The position numbers and the translations under genes were made by a program. Shown piece by piece: positions 47,141-59,100 of a stretch of 64,000 nt of DNA (its first letter is position 1; the number at the start of each line of letters is the position of its first letter). The DNA is from Glandiceps talaboti. Lineage: Eukaryota > Hemichordata > Enteropneusta > Spengelidae. Under the pieces are notes generated by a model. That model did no database searches. It was given only the letters and a program-made list of their open reading frames with translations, and had not been told where the DNA came from. Where the stretch lies: NCBI RefSeq assembly GCF_964340395.1, contig NC_135570.1:17486822-17550821 (forward strand). The letters run 5' to 3'.

Positions 47141-47704
47141 TTTGATTTGAAGAACCCCATCATTAAGGGACATATATTTTTTGTCTTCTAATCACGGGAT
47201 GAAAACAGGTACTATTGTTAAATTCAGGTATGTTGGTACTGTCATTTCACTACAGACATGTCTCAAGCCTTTTAGTTATTTTGGAAAAAAGCAATAAAGT
47301 TGCTTCTTGTTTTCATTTAATTCTTCTTCTGCATGATTTACTGGTTGCAAAAGTATGTGCCTGTGTGTGTAGTATGTACATACATATATGTGTATCCCCT
47401 AAAAACATGTAAGTGAACAAACTTTGTGAGTTTGTGAAACTGACATTTTTGAAATATGTTTCAGTGGGAACAAGCATTCAAATCAAATATGGTCAGTCCT
47501 GATATACATTTGTATATCAAATATATTTCCCCAACGTGTATAAGCATGTTTTAAGTGTCAAAATTAATATGGTTTAAAACTAGTATCAAATGAGTTGACT
47601 AAGGACTTCTGACATGTTTAAAACATGAACGAAACACTCAAAACTGATCAGACTTGTTTTGAACTAGTATAGAACACTTTTTAAACTAGTGGATTTTTGG
47701 TAAG

Positions 47705-48035
47705 GAATTCCCCTTTTGCAGTGTGCCAATGCCACCTGTCAAAAGTCTGCTTATAGTCTTTCAGCAGTCTGTCACAATGCTGTCAGAAGGCTGATGTTAG
47801 TCTGTCAGGTCTGTTAGTGGTCTTTCAGATGTCTGAAGATAGTCTTACATAAGTCTGTTATAAAGCAGTTGAATGTCTGTCAGGTATTTACCTGAGCTGT
47901 TGAGAGTTGTTCTCTGCAGCTCAAATCTAATTAAGTATGCACAAAAATCAGCCTTCCGGCAGCTAACTGTCAGAAGTCTTTTTGAGAGCTGCTGCAGCTC
48001 AAAAACAGCTGTCTCATTTCGGTAAGGGATACCAT
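47705..48035 (-). repeat. Degenerate GTCTGTCAG repeat, copy 2, inverted
   Basis: Units with TCAGCAGTCTGTCA, AGTCTGTCAGGTCTGTTAG and AACAGCTGTCTCATTTCGGT match the 43.3-43.6 kb locus in reverse orientation. Confidence 0.6.
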
Positions 48036-48043
48036 ACTTAAAC

Positions 48044-48179
48044 AATAATGTACGCCCTCCCAGCCCATAATGGACGAAAGCAAACTTTGAACGACATAAT
48101 GGGCGAGGCGACAGCCGAGCCCATTATGGAGTGCAAAGTTTGCTTGAGTCCATTATGGACTGGGAGGGCATACATTATT
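48044..48179. mobile_element. Hairpin element, AATAATGTA(C/T)GCCCTCCCAG arms
   Basis: AATAATGTACGCCCTCCCAG at 48044 is mirrored by CTGGGAGGGCATACATTATT ending at 48179. Arms also share CCATAATGGAC and GCAAACTTTG. An outer inverted pair (CCAATTCCAGTGAATTTGT at 48198 and its complement near 48553-48580) surrounds a further 330 bp, so a larger fold-back of about 560 bp may be the real unit. Confidence 0.75.
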
Positions 48180-49339
48180 GTTATTATTTTATAGTTTTGC
48201 CAATTCCAGTGAATTTGTAGACCGAGAAACGCAAAACAACGTATAATATACACAGCGCTGAACATCGTCTGCCATGTTCGGCCCGGAAGCTGAATACTAA
48301 TCATAGCGACACACGTACGTACACGTACACACCCATATACACTTCAATGAACTGCTGTGAACACAAATTTGTTTCATGAATGTGTTGTATTTTTACACAG
48401 TGGAAATGACAATCATAAGTAACAACATACATTTCGAAAAGATACCTAGTCGTATGAAGAAACAGAACAAATAAGCTTGTATTGCTATGCTCGTTCCGGG
48501 GCCGCGATGCCCAATAACGGAGTACATTATCAGTAATAATGTACGGCAATGACGTCACAAAATTCACTGGAATTGGTAATGCTATAATATAATAAGCAAT
48601 AACCAGCAGCCCTTCACCAAGAATTTGAAGATTCACCATCCCGTCGGTGAGTTCCCAAGACAAAAACTAATAGAGCTAAATATTCATTCAATCCAACTGT
48701 AATTTCTTTACTGAATCATGTCAGGAATGACTAGCAACCCATTGTTCAATTGTTTTAATGTGTCTACCTTTGGAACTGTCCCTTCTTATTTTTAAAGTTG
48801 TATTTGTTGTACATATTTTAATGTATGATTTTAATATTTCCGACTGTCGCACAAAAGTAGTGTCGGTTATTAATGTTGACTAAAGCTTATCAGATGTAAT
48901 TACAAAAGGCAAACACTTAGTTATGGTAATGAGCTGATAAGGATTGATAAGAAAGTACAAGAATTGCACTTTTGTGGTAAAGGCGATGTTCCCCTCGTGT
49001 GTTATTACATACCCCTCTGAGAACTAATACCGACCAGATTAACATCTTTACTGGAAAGAAATACCAGTGCTCTTAGCAAGGGTAATTCAATCTAAAATTA
49101 TGTACACATTTTCACATGCGTGATATTAAAGGGTCGATCATGAACCAAATTTAACTGTTATGCTTTTGTTCACAGGCATTAAATATGTTGTAAGTAAACT
49201 TGAAATATGTATCACAAAAGTTAGACAAACCAAATAAATTGTTGGGTTGACACCAAAAGTGTGATAGGACCTCAGGATTATAGGACCTCAATATACATGT
49301 CTAAACCCATTAATGTACATTGAATGTTGTAAATTTTTT

Positions 49340-50060
49340 AGTCCCCGCCGGACGAAGTCCGGGAGGGGTACTTATGGATTGGGTTCCGTCCATCCGTCCG
49401 TCTGGAGCCATTTCTTAGAGATGCCTGGACCGATTTTTTTCAAACTTAGTACAGGGGCATCATACTACATTTGTATGGCATACATTTGTACATATGCACG
49501 TCAATTTGTTTCATGATACGATCCAATATGGCCGCCTAGCAGCCATTTTGTTTGCGAATTTTCCCAGTTCAAAGCCATAACTCAGACATGCTTGAACAGA
49601 TCTCTTTCAAAGTTGGTATTAGGACAGTGTTCTATGACATACAAGTGCATATTCATTGTTGTCATGATACGATCCAATATGGCCGCCTAGCAGCCATTTT
49701 GTTTGCGAATTTTCCCAGTTCAAAGCCATAACTCAGACATGCTTGAACAGATCTCTTTCAAAGTTGGTATTAGGACAGTGTTCTATGACATACAAGTGCA
49801 TATTCATTGTTGTCATGATACGATCCAATATGGCTACCTGGCAGCCATTTTGTTTGCGAATTTTCCATGTCCAAAGCCATAACTCAGACATGCTTGAACA
49901 GATCTCATTCAAAGTTGGTATTAGCACAGTGTTCTATGACATACATGTGCATATCCATTTTCGTCATGATAATATGAGGCCAAACAACATTAACCAGGTT
50001 TGAATATGACAACATAAACTGCCAGTTCCTTAAAACCCAATCATAGTGGGGTCTATGTCA
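49340..50060 (+). mobile_element. TIR element C, second copy
   Basis: Begins TAGTCCCCGCCGGACGAAGT and ends CCCAATCATAGTGGGG, the same family as 14798-15768 in opposite orientation. It has three internal repeats of about 150 bp (ATACGATCCAATATGG, CAGATCTCTTTCAAAGTTGG). The right terminus is mutated (GTGGGGTCTA instead of GCGGGGACTA). Confidence 0.8.
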
Positions 50061-50755
50061 TTCTCAATGACTTGTTGTTTTGTAGGCAAAAATAACAAAT
50101 ATCTTATTTGGCTCATGCCTCTTTAATTTACATTCATTTCATATATTAAGTACTATCAAAGACATTTATCATAAATAATGTAAAGAATATGTAATCAGAA
50201 ATTCCCGCCGGTGAAGCTATTTACATATCCTGACTCCACCCACGTAGTACGTCACGCAACTACATCATGCTAGAAAACACTACACATGCGCTACTGGATT
50301 GTAAATAACGTCGTCAATATCTCCATGCAAAAATGTGTCGGTGCATATTCTCAATTTGTGAAAGACAATCTCATGATTCTTGAAGCAATGCTCAAACAAA
50401 AAAGGGGGAAATAATTGTTAAATATTGTACAAGTTACAACTATATGGTACTTTCCTGTTTTCATGATTTACAATGCTTGCTAAATATGACATTATGTTGT
50501 GTAATATAAAGATTAATTGATTGATCAATTTATTTATTTATTTATTGTATGTGACAATGTTGCTGACACAAACACTCAATTGTGAAAGCATGGTGTCTGC
50601 TAAGTGGTGAATAAGGATCAGTCTTTGCTGGAACAGGAGATCAAATATGATGATGATATAAATTATTTGAATTTATGATGTAGTCACACTACTACACTAG
50701 TACTATTTGTAAATCTATGCAGTTTCACTTTCATGTCGATGTTATCTCAATTCAG

Positions 50756-50893
50756 GTATCTAATGTTGAACCACAAGAGAGGGTAAAGAAAAGTGAATAC
50801 AAAAATGAAAAAAACATCGCATGGTTTTGTTTATTGGTAATTTACCTTTCATCACCATAAAGGAAGAGTTGGAAGAACATTTTAGTAAAACAG
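50756..50893 (+). pseudogene. RRM gene exon with RNP2, one-base break in an A run
   Basis: Acceptor TCTCAATTCAG and donor AAAACAG|GTATGT. The first half reads SNVEPQERVKKSEYKNEK. After a run of seven A the sense moves one frame to HRMVLFIGNLPFITIKEELE and EHFSKTG. LFIGNLP is RNP2 of an RNA-recognition motif. One additional A would restore a single frame, so this could be a sequencing or assembly slip in the homopolymer or a true frameshift. Confidence 0.65.
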
Positions 50894-50999
50894 GTATGTA
50901 TCTCTACTGTATAGTCAAATGGATTTCTCTAGCACAGAATTCCGTTTTTTACCACCAACACCGATAGTTTACTGGAGTGTTTATATAAACGTAACGACG

Positions 51000-51245
51000 T
51001 TATCACATCCTTACCTCACATAATTCAAACTGGAGGTTGAGTTTGTAGTTAACTGAATGAAGTAACATATTACAATCTCCTGTCAGTGTGTGATGGATTA
51101 CTTCTGACATACAAGTTGTTCATCCCTTTCCCAGGAGATTTAGCTAGGTTTTCGATAGGATTTGTCTGTTTGACTGTACGTACATAGAAAGAGATCATAG
51201 AGATTGACTATAGAGTATAATAACTAGACTTGGTATACATGTATA
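51000..51245 (+). repeat. Dispersed repeat family E, copy 2
   Basis: Matches 10205-9900 in reverse complement, with CCTGTCAGTGTGTGATGG, GGAGATTTAGCTAGG and AGAAAGAGATCATAGAG. Confidence 0.65.
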
Positions 51246-51914
51246 TAGCTTGCAGTCTATTGTCATCTACTGTATTACAGCAGGTAGTTTCGCACCCACT
51301 TATGTAGAAAAATAAATTTCACACCTTTGCATAAATTTTTTACAAATCAAAATAAGTGAATATTGGGAAGATTTATACTAACTGTTTGGATCATTTGGCT
51401 ACTATTAGTATAACAAACATTTACCACTGTACTGTTCAAAAGCAGTTTTTAAACTAAAAGGAGGCATAAGAGGGTCCTTTTATATGCTAGAATAAATTTT
51501 CTATTGGTCACCTGAGGTCATGTTGACCTGCAGGAAATCAGGAAATGAAATCTAGTATCTTTACTGGTTGATATGAACTATTTCTATTCAACAGACATTT
51601 AGGAAAACAAATTCAATATTTCAAGCATCAAAAACAGATGCAAATTACTCGAAATCTACCCGTTATCCCACTTGATGTCAGTAGTGTGTTGTGAATATTA
51701 ATGAATCTTGGATAGTGGACAAGTTCAGCCAATTCTTGGTATCTGCAATAGGATTTTACCATATGCTAGAGCATCAACATAGAACAAGAAGGTAGACTTT
51801 TTCTGATGCACCGCTATTGTATTACACACATAGTGTGAGGACCAGAAGTCTTGATTTTACTATCTTTATGACTCAACTTGATGGTAAAATTCTACTTCAG
51901 ATACCAAGATATAT

Positions 51915-52350
51915 CAATATTTTTTTAAGGGCAGTAAGTAGATAAAATCTACTGGGGTTCCCATATCATTTTACAGGGTTCCCTACCAATATTTTTTAAG
52001 GGCAGTAAGTAGGTAAAATCTACAGGAGTTCCCCAGTCATTTTTCCAGGGTTCCTATCAATATTTTTTTAAGGGCAGTAAGTAGGTAAAATCTACAAGGG
52101 TTCCCATATCATTTTACCAGGGTTCCCTACCAATATTTTTTAAGGGCAGTAAGTAGGTAAAATCTACAGGAGTTCCCCAGTCATTTTACCAGGGTTCCTA
52201 CCAGTGTTTTTAAGGGCAGTACGTAGGTAAAATCTACCGGGTTCCCATATCATTTTACCGGGGTTCCCTACCAGTGTTTTTAAGGGCAGTAAGTAGATAA
52301 AATCTACCAGGGTTCCCATATCATTTTACCAATTACATACCATTCCTACC
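51915..52350 (+). repeat. 74-bp minisatellite, left block
   Basis: Five or six units of AAGGGCAGTAAGTAGGTAAA, ATCTACC(A/G)GGGTTCCC, ATATCATTTTACCAGGGTTC. Each unit contains the inverted pair GGTAAAAT/ATTTTACC and can form a small hairpin. It is interrupted by element A+B at 52359. Confidence 0.9.
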
Positions 52351-52358
52351 AATATTTT

Positions 52359-54450
52359 TAGCTCCGCTGTCAGCGAAAGCTGAAAGTGTAGCTTTAGGTA
52401 TAGGTTGTATAGAGTATAGAGAGTAGAGTGAATCATAGGTGTCCGTCAAACTTTTATATTTTCATTATCTTCTCAGAAAGTGACAGTCAGAATTCTTCGA
52501 TATTTGGTGTGCATGTTCCCTGGGGGGAGGCTATTCAGATTTGTTCATGCCAAGTTGATCTGTGCCATTTTCAATTTTTTATGATTTTTTTTCATAAAAT
52601 GACATTTTCATCATCTCCTCACGTACTTCTTGTCAGATTGCTTTGATATCTGGTGTGTTGATGTGCAGGGGGTAGCTTACTTAGATTTGTTAATTTCAAG
52701 TCAGCACGTCTTCTTTTCTATTTTTTATGATTTTTTTTTTTGTAATTTAAAAAAAATGAATATGTTAATGAGCATTCTGACCGACGCCATATTGGAAATC
52801 AGTCCGTGTGACTTTAGGTAAACTGCAACTTTTCAAAAGACACTATTGATGTCAAACAAGCAATGTAATATGTGCTGTAGTCTTAATTCTATGCATTATG
52901 CGCCCAAATGACAAATATTTGTTCGAAACAGGGTTGTAAACTTCAAATCCAAATTCTCCACCCCTCCTACAGAATGGTTCATTCCAGTATACGCAACTCA
53001 CGATCAAGTGAGAAGTCCTGCATGCCTAGCCTGAACTTTTCAAAAGACACTATTGACGTCAAACAAGCAATGTAATATGTGCTGTAGTCTTAATTCTACG
53101 CATTATGCGCCCAAATGACAAATATTTGTTCGAAACAGGGTTGTAAACTTCAAATCCAAATTCTCCACCCCTCCTACAGAATGGTTCATTCCAGTATATG
53201 CACCTCACGATCAAGTGAGAATTCGTGCATGCCTAGCCTGAACTGAAGTGTATGGGACGTTTTTTGACAGAGTCAGTCGTCAATAAAAACGATAATACTC
53301 TTTCTAAAATTATCACATTTTGAAAGGGAAAGTACTTTGTGGTTCATTTATGGAGTTTTGTTTTTGTACGATCAATATTGGTGGCAATATTACAGCGTCA
53401 AAATTACCGATGTGGTAATGCACGACAAGCGACAATCCCAAGTACCCGGATGCACAAGGGACTAACCCGGAAGCAAGTCGTTGCCAGCCATACGTTACAG
53501 TGGTAACATCGTCCGAGAAATCGCTGCGTTCAGAATGTCATTATTCACAGAATTGTTTTTTTCAAGTGAAAACCCGTCTTGAATTGTATAACTCTAACAA
53601 ATGAAGACATGTCAAGTTATATTTTGAAAGTTGTATCGCTAGTTTGAGACGATTTCCTCACATACTATCGAGGCTTGGACCTTACTCCAGTTCAGCGGGA
53701 AGTTTAGCCAGTCCGATAATTCTTTCTGGTTTAGTTTACAACACTTTTGATCACACAGATTTTGTTTTTGTGATGAAAAGAAATAAAAAAAAAGATCACT
53801 TCAACCATTTCGTTGTGTTTTCTTAGTGAAAGGTAATCTAACATGAACGAGTGTTACCACTGTAACGTATGGCTAAGAATGACTCTCTTCTGGGTACTTG
53901 GGGATTGTCGCCGTACGGAAACTAAGATGACGATTAATACATTTCTTCCCTATATATATCTACTACAACTAGTACAAGTTGAATGTTGTTGACTTGGTAA
54001 ATTTGTTAGAAAATTGACATTCAAATTGCCTCAAAATTATTTTAGATCCCTAGTTTATTTCATTCATCATTAACATTTTCCAGGGTTAAAGCTGTAAGAC
54101 ACTGGAATTATTTATAGCCAACCTCAAAATCCTCTTTTTTTTCTTTTTCTTGTGTGCATTTCCCAGTCATTTGTTTTCAGAGATTTTGTGCAATTTTTCA
54201 TAACAGTAGATTTTTTTTAATAAAATGGTGACTATGGTATAAAAGTACAATACATTACCAACTTCTGTGTAAAATGTGTTTAATAGTGAGACATCATATG
54301 AAACCAGTAACCACTTTATCGCTAAAACAAAACTGCATAGTGAAGAACTGAACCACTTCTACATGTCACCAAAATAAAAAAAATAACAAAATAACAAAAA
54401 AACAAAAAAACAAAAAAACAGCGGAGCTATTCTGACTGATAGGTCGCTTG
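52359..54450 (-). mobile_element. Composite element A+B, copy 2, inserted in the 74-bp array
   Basis: Starts TAGCTCCGCTGTCAGCG, ends near CAGCGGAGCTATTCTGACTG. It is the reverse of 17826-20164 overall, with B first and A (GTTTCATATGATGTCTCAC complement) last. It contains a tandem duplication of about 215 bp (52820-53030, 53035-53250). It also has an inverted pair around TTACAGTGGTAAC/GTTACCACTGTAA with CCCAAGTACCCGG/TGGGTACTTGGGG at 53405-53510 and 53845-53930. Confidence 0.75.
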
Positions 54451-55310
54451 TTTTAAAGGTGGTAAGTGGCGGTAAAATCTACCGGGGTTCCCATATCATT
54501 TTACCAGGGTTCCCTATCAGTGTTTTTGTTAAGGGCAGTAAGTAGGTAAAATCTACCAGGGTTCCCTACCAGTGTTTTTGTTAAGGGTGGTAAGTAGGTA
54601 AAATCTACCCCGGTTCCCATATCATTTTACCAGGGTTCCCTACCAGTGTTATTGTTAAGGGTGGTAAGTAGGTAAAATCTACCAGGTTCCCATATCATTT
54701 TACCGGGGTTCCCTACCAGTGTTTTTGCCAAGGGTGGTAAGTAGGTAAAATCTACCGGGGTTCCCATATCATTTTACCAGGGTTCCCCTACCAATCTTTT
54801 TGCCAAGGGTGGTAAGTAGGTAAAATCTACCAGGTTCCCATATCATTTTACCGGGGTTTCCTACCAGTGTTTTTGCCAAGGGTGGTAAGTAGGTAAAATC
54901 TACCGGGGTTCCCATATCATTTTACCAGGGTTCCCCTACCAGTGTTTTTGCCAAGGGTGGTAAGTAAGTAAAATCTACCAGGGTTCCCATATCATTTTAC
55001 CGGGGTTCCCTACCAGTGTTTTTGTTAAGGATGTTAAGTAGGTAAAATCTACCGAGGTTCCCATATCATTTTACCAGGGTTCCCCACCAGTGTTTTTGTT
55101 AAGGGTGGTAAGTAGGTAAAATCTACCAGGTTCCCATATCATTTTACCAGGGTTCCCTACCAGTGTTTTTGCCAAGGGTGGTAAGTAGGTAAAATCTACC
55201 GAGGTTCCCATATCATTTTACCAGGGTTCCCTACCAGTGTTTTTGCCAATGGTGGTAAGTAGGTAAAATCTACCGAGGTTCCCATATCATTTTACTGGGG
55301 TTCCCCACTA
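54451..55310 (+). repeat. 74-bp minisatellite, right block
   Basis: About eleven units of the same repeat as 51915-52350, here mostly with GTTTTTG(T/C)(T/C)AAGGGTGGT in place of the AAGGGCAGT form. The two blocks therefore belong to different subtypes. Confidence 0.9.
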
Positions 55311-55574
55311 AAATAATGATAGATTTGATGGGAAACACTGTCATTTTTACCTCTTTCTCCCTTTCTGTTACCAGGGTTGCCAAAACCTTAGCAAACACAC
55401 TGATTACTGTGGGAAAAAGTTTCAATCATACCACAGCATTATTTTCCAGTAACTACATGTGTGTGTTGATGAGATGTTGCTACATGAAGTAGTAAAAACT
55501 AATTTGAAGTTTAAGTAAAATACTGAACCTACTGGCCATTTACCTCAGCATATGTTGAGAGGATGCAAAGTTTG

Positions 55575-55862
55575 GGGTCCACGATTATACATAGGTGTTA
55601 GTCACATGTGTGGACTGCCTGACAACTGTCAAAATTAAATAAATAAATAGATTAATAAATGAATAAATAAATAGATTAATAAATGAATAAATAAATAGAT
55701 TAATAAATAAATAAATAAATAAATAAATGAAAGCAAAGATACTTAAACTACATCTTTGGAGTCCACGTTTATTTTTGGGGTCCATGATTATAGGTGTTAG
55801 TCACATGTGTGGACTGCCTGACAATTGTCAAAATTAAATAAATAAATAGATTAATAAATGAA

Positions 55863-55893
<31 letters not shown>

Positions 55894-56005
55894 ATGAAAG
55901 CAAAGATACTTAAACTACATCTTTGGAGTCCATGTTTATTTTTGGGGTCCATGATTATAGGTGTTCGTCACCTGTGTGTACTGCCTGACTTGTCAAAGTT
56001 AAATA
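55575..56005 (+). repeat. Tandem repeat of about 200 bp with (AAAT)n, about 2.3 copies
   Basis: GTTAGTCACATGTGTGGACT, an AAATAAATAAATAG tract, AAGCAAAGATACTTAAACTA and TTTATTTTTGGGGTCCA repeat in order twice and a third time partially. It ends about 55 bp before the RNP1 exon acceptor. Confidence 0.85.
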
Positions 56006-56060
56006 AATAAATATAAAAACATGTATGATTACTATATTTACTAATTTGATTTGCTCATAG

Positions 56061-56155
56061 GAGGTGTGACTGAGATAAGATTAATCACAAATAAAGACAC
56101 TGGAGAATCCAAAGGTTTTGGCTATGTACAGTTTAAAAACCAGCAGAGTTTTAAG
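56061..56155 (+). CDS. RRM gene exon with RNP1
   Basis: Acceptor TTTGCTCATAG, donor TTTTAAG|GTAGGT. Phase 1 joins it to the 50893 exon: G-GVTEIRLITNKDTGESKGFG, YVQFKNQQSFK. KGFGYVQF is RNP1. The exon itself is intact. It is separated from the RNP2 exon by a 5.2-kb intron filled with repeats. Confidence 0.75.
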
Positions 56156-56639
56156 GTAGGTGAACAGTATCTGTATCATAGAATTTGGTGTAGATAAACA
56201 AATAGCACTGTTTTATTTATTTTTCATGGGCATTTGAAAGTGCGATGAAATATTTCGAACTTTTTGAACTTAATCTCACATTAGAAAATGCTAACTTATG
56301 ATTCCTGTATTCAAATGAAATTAAAATGTTGCCCTTTTCAGAAAATGAACATTAGCAACTTACCTACTGCTTTTACAGACAGGACATGAATTGTGGATGT
56401 ACTGTTTCAGACAGCAAGTTCTACTTTTTTCAAGTTTCAAGAGGGAAGCCCAGTCCCTTTCTTGGAACCCTGCTTCAGACAAAAATAATGTCACATACCT
56501 AGACTTGAATGCCCTAAAAGTAAACCCCCCACCTCATAATTATACAGCTTTTGAATGGGAATGCCTCCCCCACCCCCACACTCACCCCCACCCCATCCCT
56601 GGGACTTACAGTCTTGTTGTTTATATTCCTACATTTACA

Positions 56640-56867
56640 GAAAGGACTGGACTTGCATCACTCTTGACTTGCTGGTAGGAGAATTAATGTGGAATTCACT
56701 GTTCCTGGAAGTGGAAAAAGTCTGAAAAGAAAAAATGTCGTCCATCAAAAAAAAATATTTTGGAAGAATGAATGGACTAACAAAAAAGCTGGAAAATTTA
56801 ACAAACAACAAAAGAAAGGCATAGGAAGGAGGTGATGCCTTCAAAATTAATTATTTTTTTACCAATC
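56640..56867 (+). pseudogene. RRM gene last exon with nonsense codon
   Basis: Acceptor TTCCTACATTTACAG precedes KGLDLHHS, a TGA stop, then LAGRRINVEFTVPGSGKSLK, KAGKFNKQQKKG and a final TGA. The GRRINVEFTVPG segment is the last strand of the RRM followed by the basic tail typical of Nop6-like proteins. The stop falls where relatives have a Leu between LHHS and the GRRI motif. The basic tail also drifts out of the expected frame. This nonsense change is not in a homopolymer, favouring a real pseudogene. Confidence 0.6.
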
Positions 56868-59014
56868 AGTGAAATTGAAATAGACCAAAACAATGGTTTA
56901 TTCACCAATTTGTTAAAATAGTGAAAAAAAGTCTATTTTATCTGGCATTCAACAGTTTACTGTGTTGGGTTATAATATTACAAAATGCTATGTACATACA
57001 CACACAAAGAGTCACCTAGACTTGCTCAAGACTATAGGCATAGTTCACACTTTATTTGAATAAAAATCGGTTTTTGAACACGTCACGTGTTGTGTTATGT
57101 GAAATAGTGACCTGAGTGAGTGATTGATTGATTGATTGATTGTGAACAGTTAGTTGACTGAATGCCTAAGCCCTTGGGAAGCTATTAGTAATTGGGAAAA
57201 ATAAGAATAAAAAGTTGGATATTTTCCTTTACTAAGGGACCGGCCAGTTTCTTCAGCCTGAGGGGGGGGGGGATTTGTAGGGTGGTCACCCTGTTTTTGA
57301 AATTGGAGGGAGGGGGATCATGCTGTTTTGAAAATTGTGGATACGGGAGGAGGTCATTGTGTTTTGGATTGTGATGGAAGAAAAAAATCCTTTTTCTACA
57401 ATGGCATATAGCCTTGTCTAAAATGTGATACATGTAAATATTTGTTCTTCTCCCTGTTTCTTTAATACATGAATTCTTTAATATTACTTATTAGTTCAAA
57501 CATAACTATACAAATACATATACATGTATTACCTAGCTACCACACTAGTTACAGAACATGTCATGTAAATGCTTGGCTGTTTCACAATCAGTGCTTCACT
57601 TATATTGCACTTTTGGGACAAAAGTGAACTTGAAGGTTTCGTAATGGTAATCTTCATAGATAGTTTATAAAAGAAGTTAATCTAAAATGTTCTACTCGTC
57701 ACTATGAACTTGTCAGAAGGGATTAATACACTTTCTATTTTGGACTCTACATGTTATTGATACTACAAATCACCACATCTCATCAGATTCCAGTTTCTAT
57801 TACATGTATACATTAGGTATGCACTTAAAGTTCTGTAACATACCGGTGACTTTACTATACATGCAATTATTATATTAATGCCCCTATACCAATGTTACGG
57901 GGCCATTTTTATGTGACATGGGAAGCTCATTTAAAACTTACATTTTATTCGAAGCTTGGAAATATTACCTCAAAGGCTATGAATAACCTAAACATTGCCT
58001 TAATAAAAGCAAAAAACTGCTGATCTGCCAGGGGGAAAACCCCAAGGACTCCCTCACCCCAGAGGTCACTCGTGCATTCAACCAACAATCAGATGCACCA
58101 ACAACCCCTTTACTGTCATAATGGTGTTAAACTTTTCTTAAATATTTTCACCCAATTCTAATTTGAGATGATTTCAACCCAATGTAGTTGCTTTTTACAT
58201 GTTGGTGCTGTCTTGTAAAGCTTGGAAATGATTTTCTAAATATGTCTGAATACCGGGTAGTCTCAAAATTGACTTTTCAGAGTAACCCCCCCCCCCAGGG
58301 CTACTAGGAGGAGACCCCCTAGGACCCCCCCCCCATAACAGATGTACATATTCTCTTCTCAAGCTTTCCTCTACCTTTCAATGTCAAGATGCTATTAAAC
58401 TCCTTTTGGAATATATTACCTTGTGTAGTCAATAATTATAATAATGATAGTGCTAACCCGGGATCTTATAAAGTAGATGCAAGACAGTCAAGCAGTCCAC
58501 ACTGAGTCATGATCAAAAAATACCTGTCATGTGAATATTATATATGGGGGGGGGGGGGGGGGGGGGGTTCATCATGTTTTAGAATTAAGTGATAGGGGAT
58601 CACCCTGTTTTTGGTTTTACAGTGGGGGGGGGGGATCAGTGACTTTTTATCGGCCCGACTTAAGAATCCACCCCCAGGCTGATCGGTCCCTAAACTAAAA
58701 ATGAATAGCAAACTTAAAACGTTTGAAGAATATGATACTTCATTAAAAAAATCTCCCAAGGAATTGGTGCCAGTGATTGTAACAGCCACCTAATTTCTTC
58801 TCTACACAATTAACATGTTATAAGCCCCCCCACACACACACACAACCACTTGAATAACCTCTGCCATGAAAGAAATGCGCTGTTCATGAACAAGTGTCGT
58901 TGCTGCTGCCATGACTGAAGAGATGACCTTGACTGTCCACACACTTGCTTATTATTGCCAGAAAGTGTGTTGTTTCGCAAAATATTAAGGATGGGCGAAA
59001 ATGAAAAAGTTTTT
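56868..59014. other. No gene seen; two G-rich repeat copies
   Basis: Includes G-rich dispersed repeat copies at 57225-57385 (GGGACCGGCCAGTTTCTTCA start) and 58543-58700 (ending CAGGCTGATCGGTCCCTAA), plus poly-C tracts at 58286 and 58327. Longer open frames here are His/Pro/Gly runs or unsupported. Confidence 0.6.
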
Positions 59015-59061
59015 TAGCACAACTGAACCTAAGTTCAGTAGGTATATAGGCATCGTCCGGC

Positions 59062-59100
<39 letters not shown>

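Noticed and set aside
56391-56678. 95-codon plus-strand frame before the last RRM exon
   Set aside because: It reads intron into exon in a frame different from the RRM frame; the His/Pro-rich part is a CCCCCAC tract.
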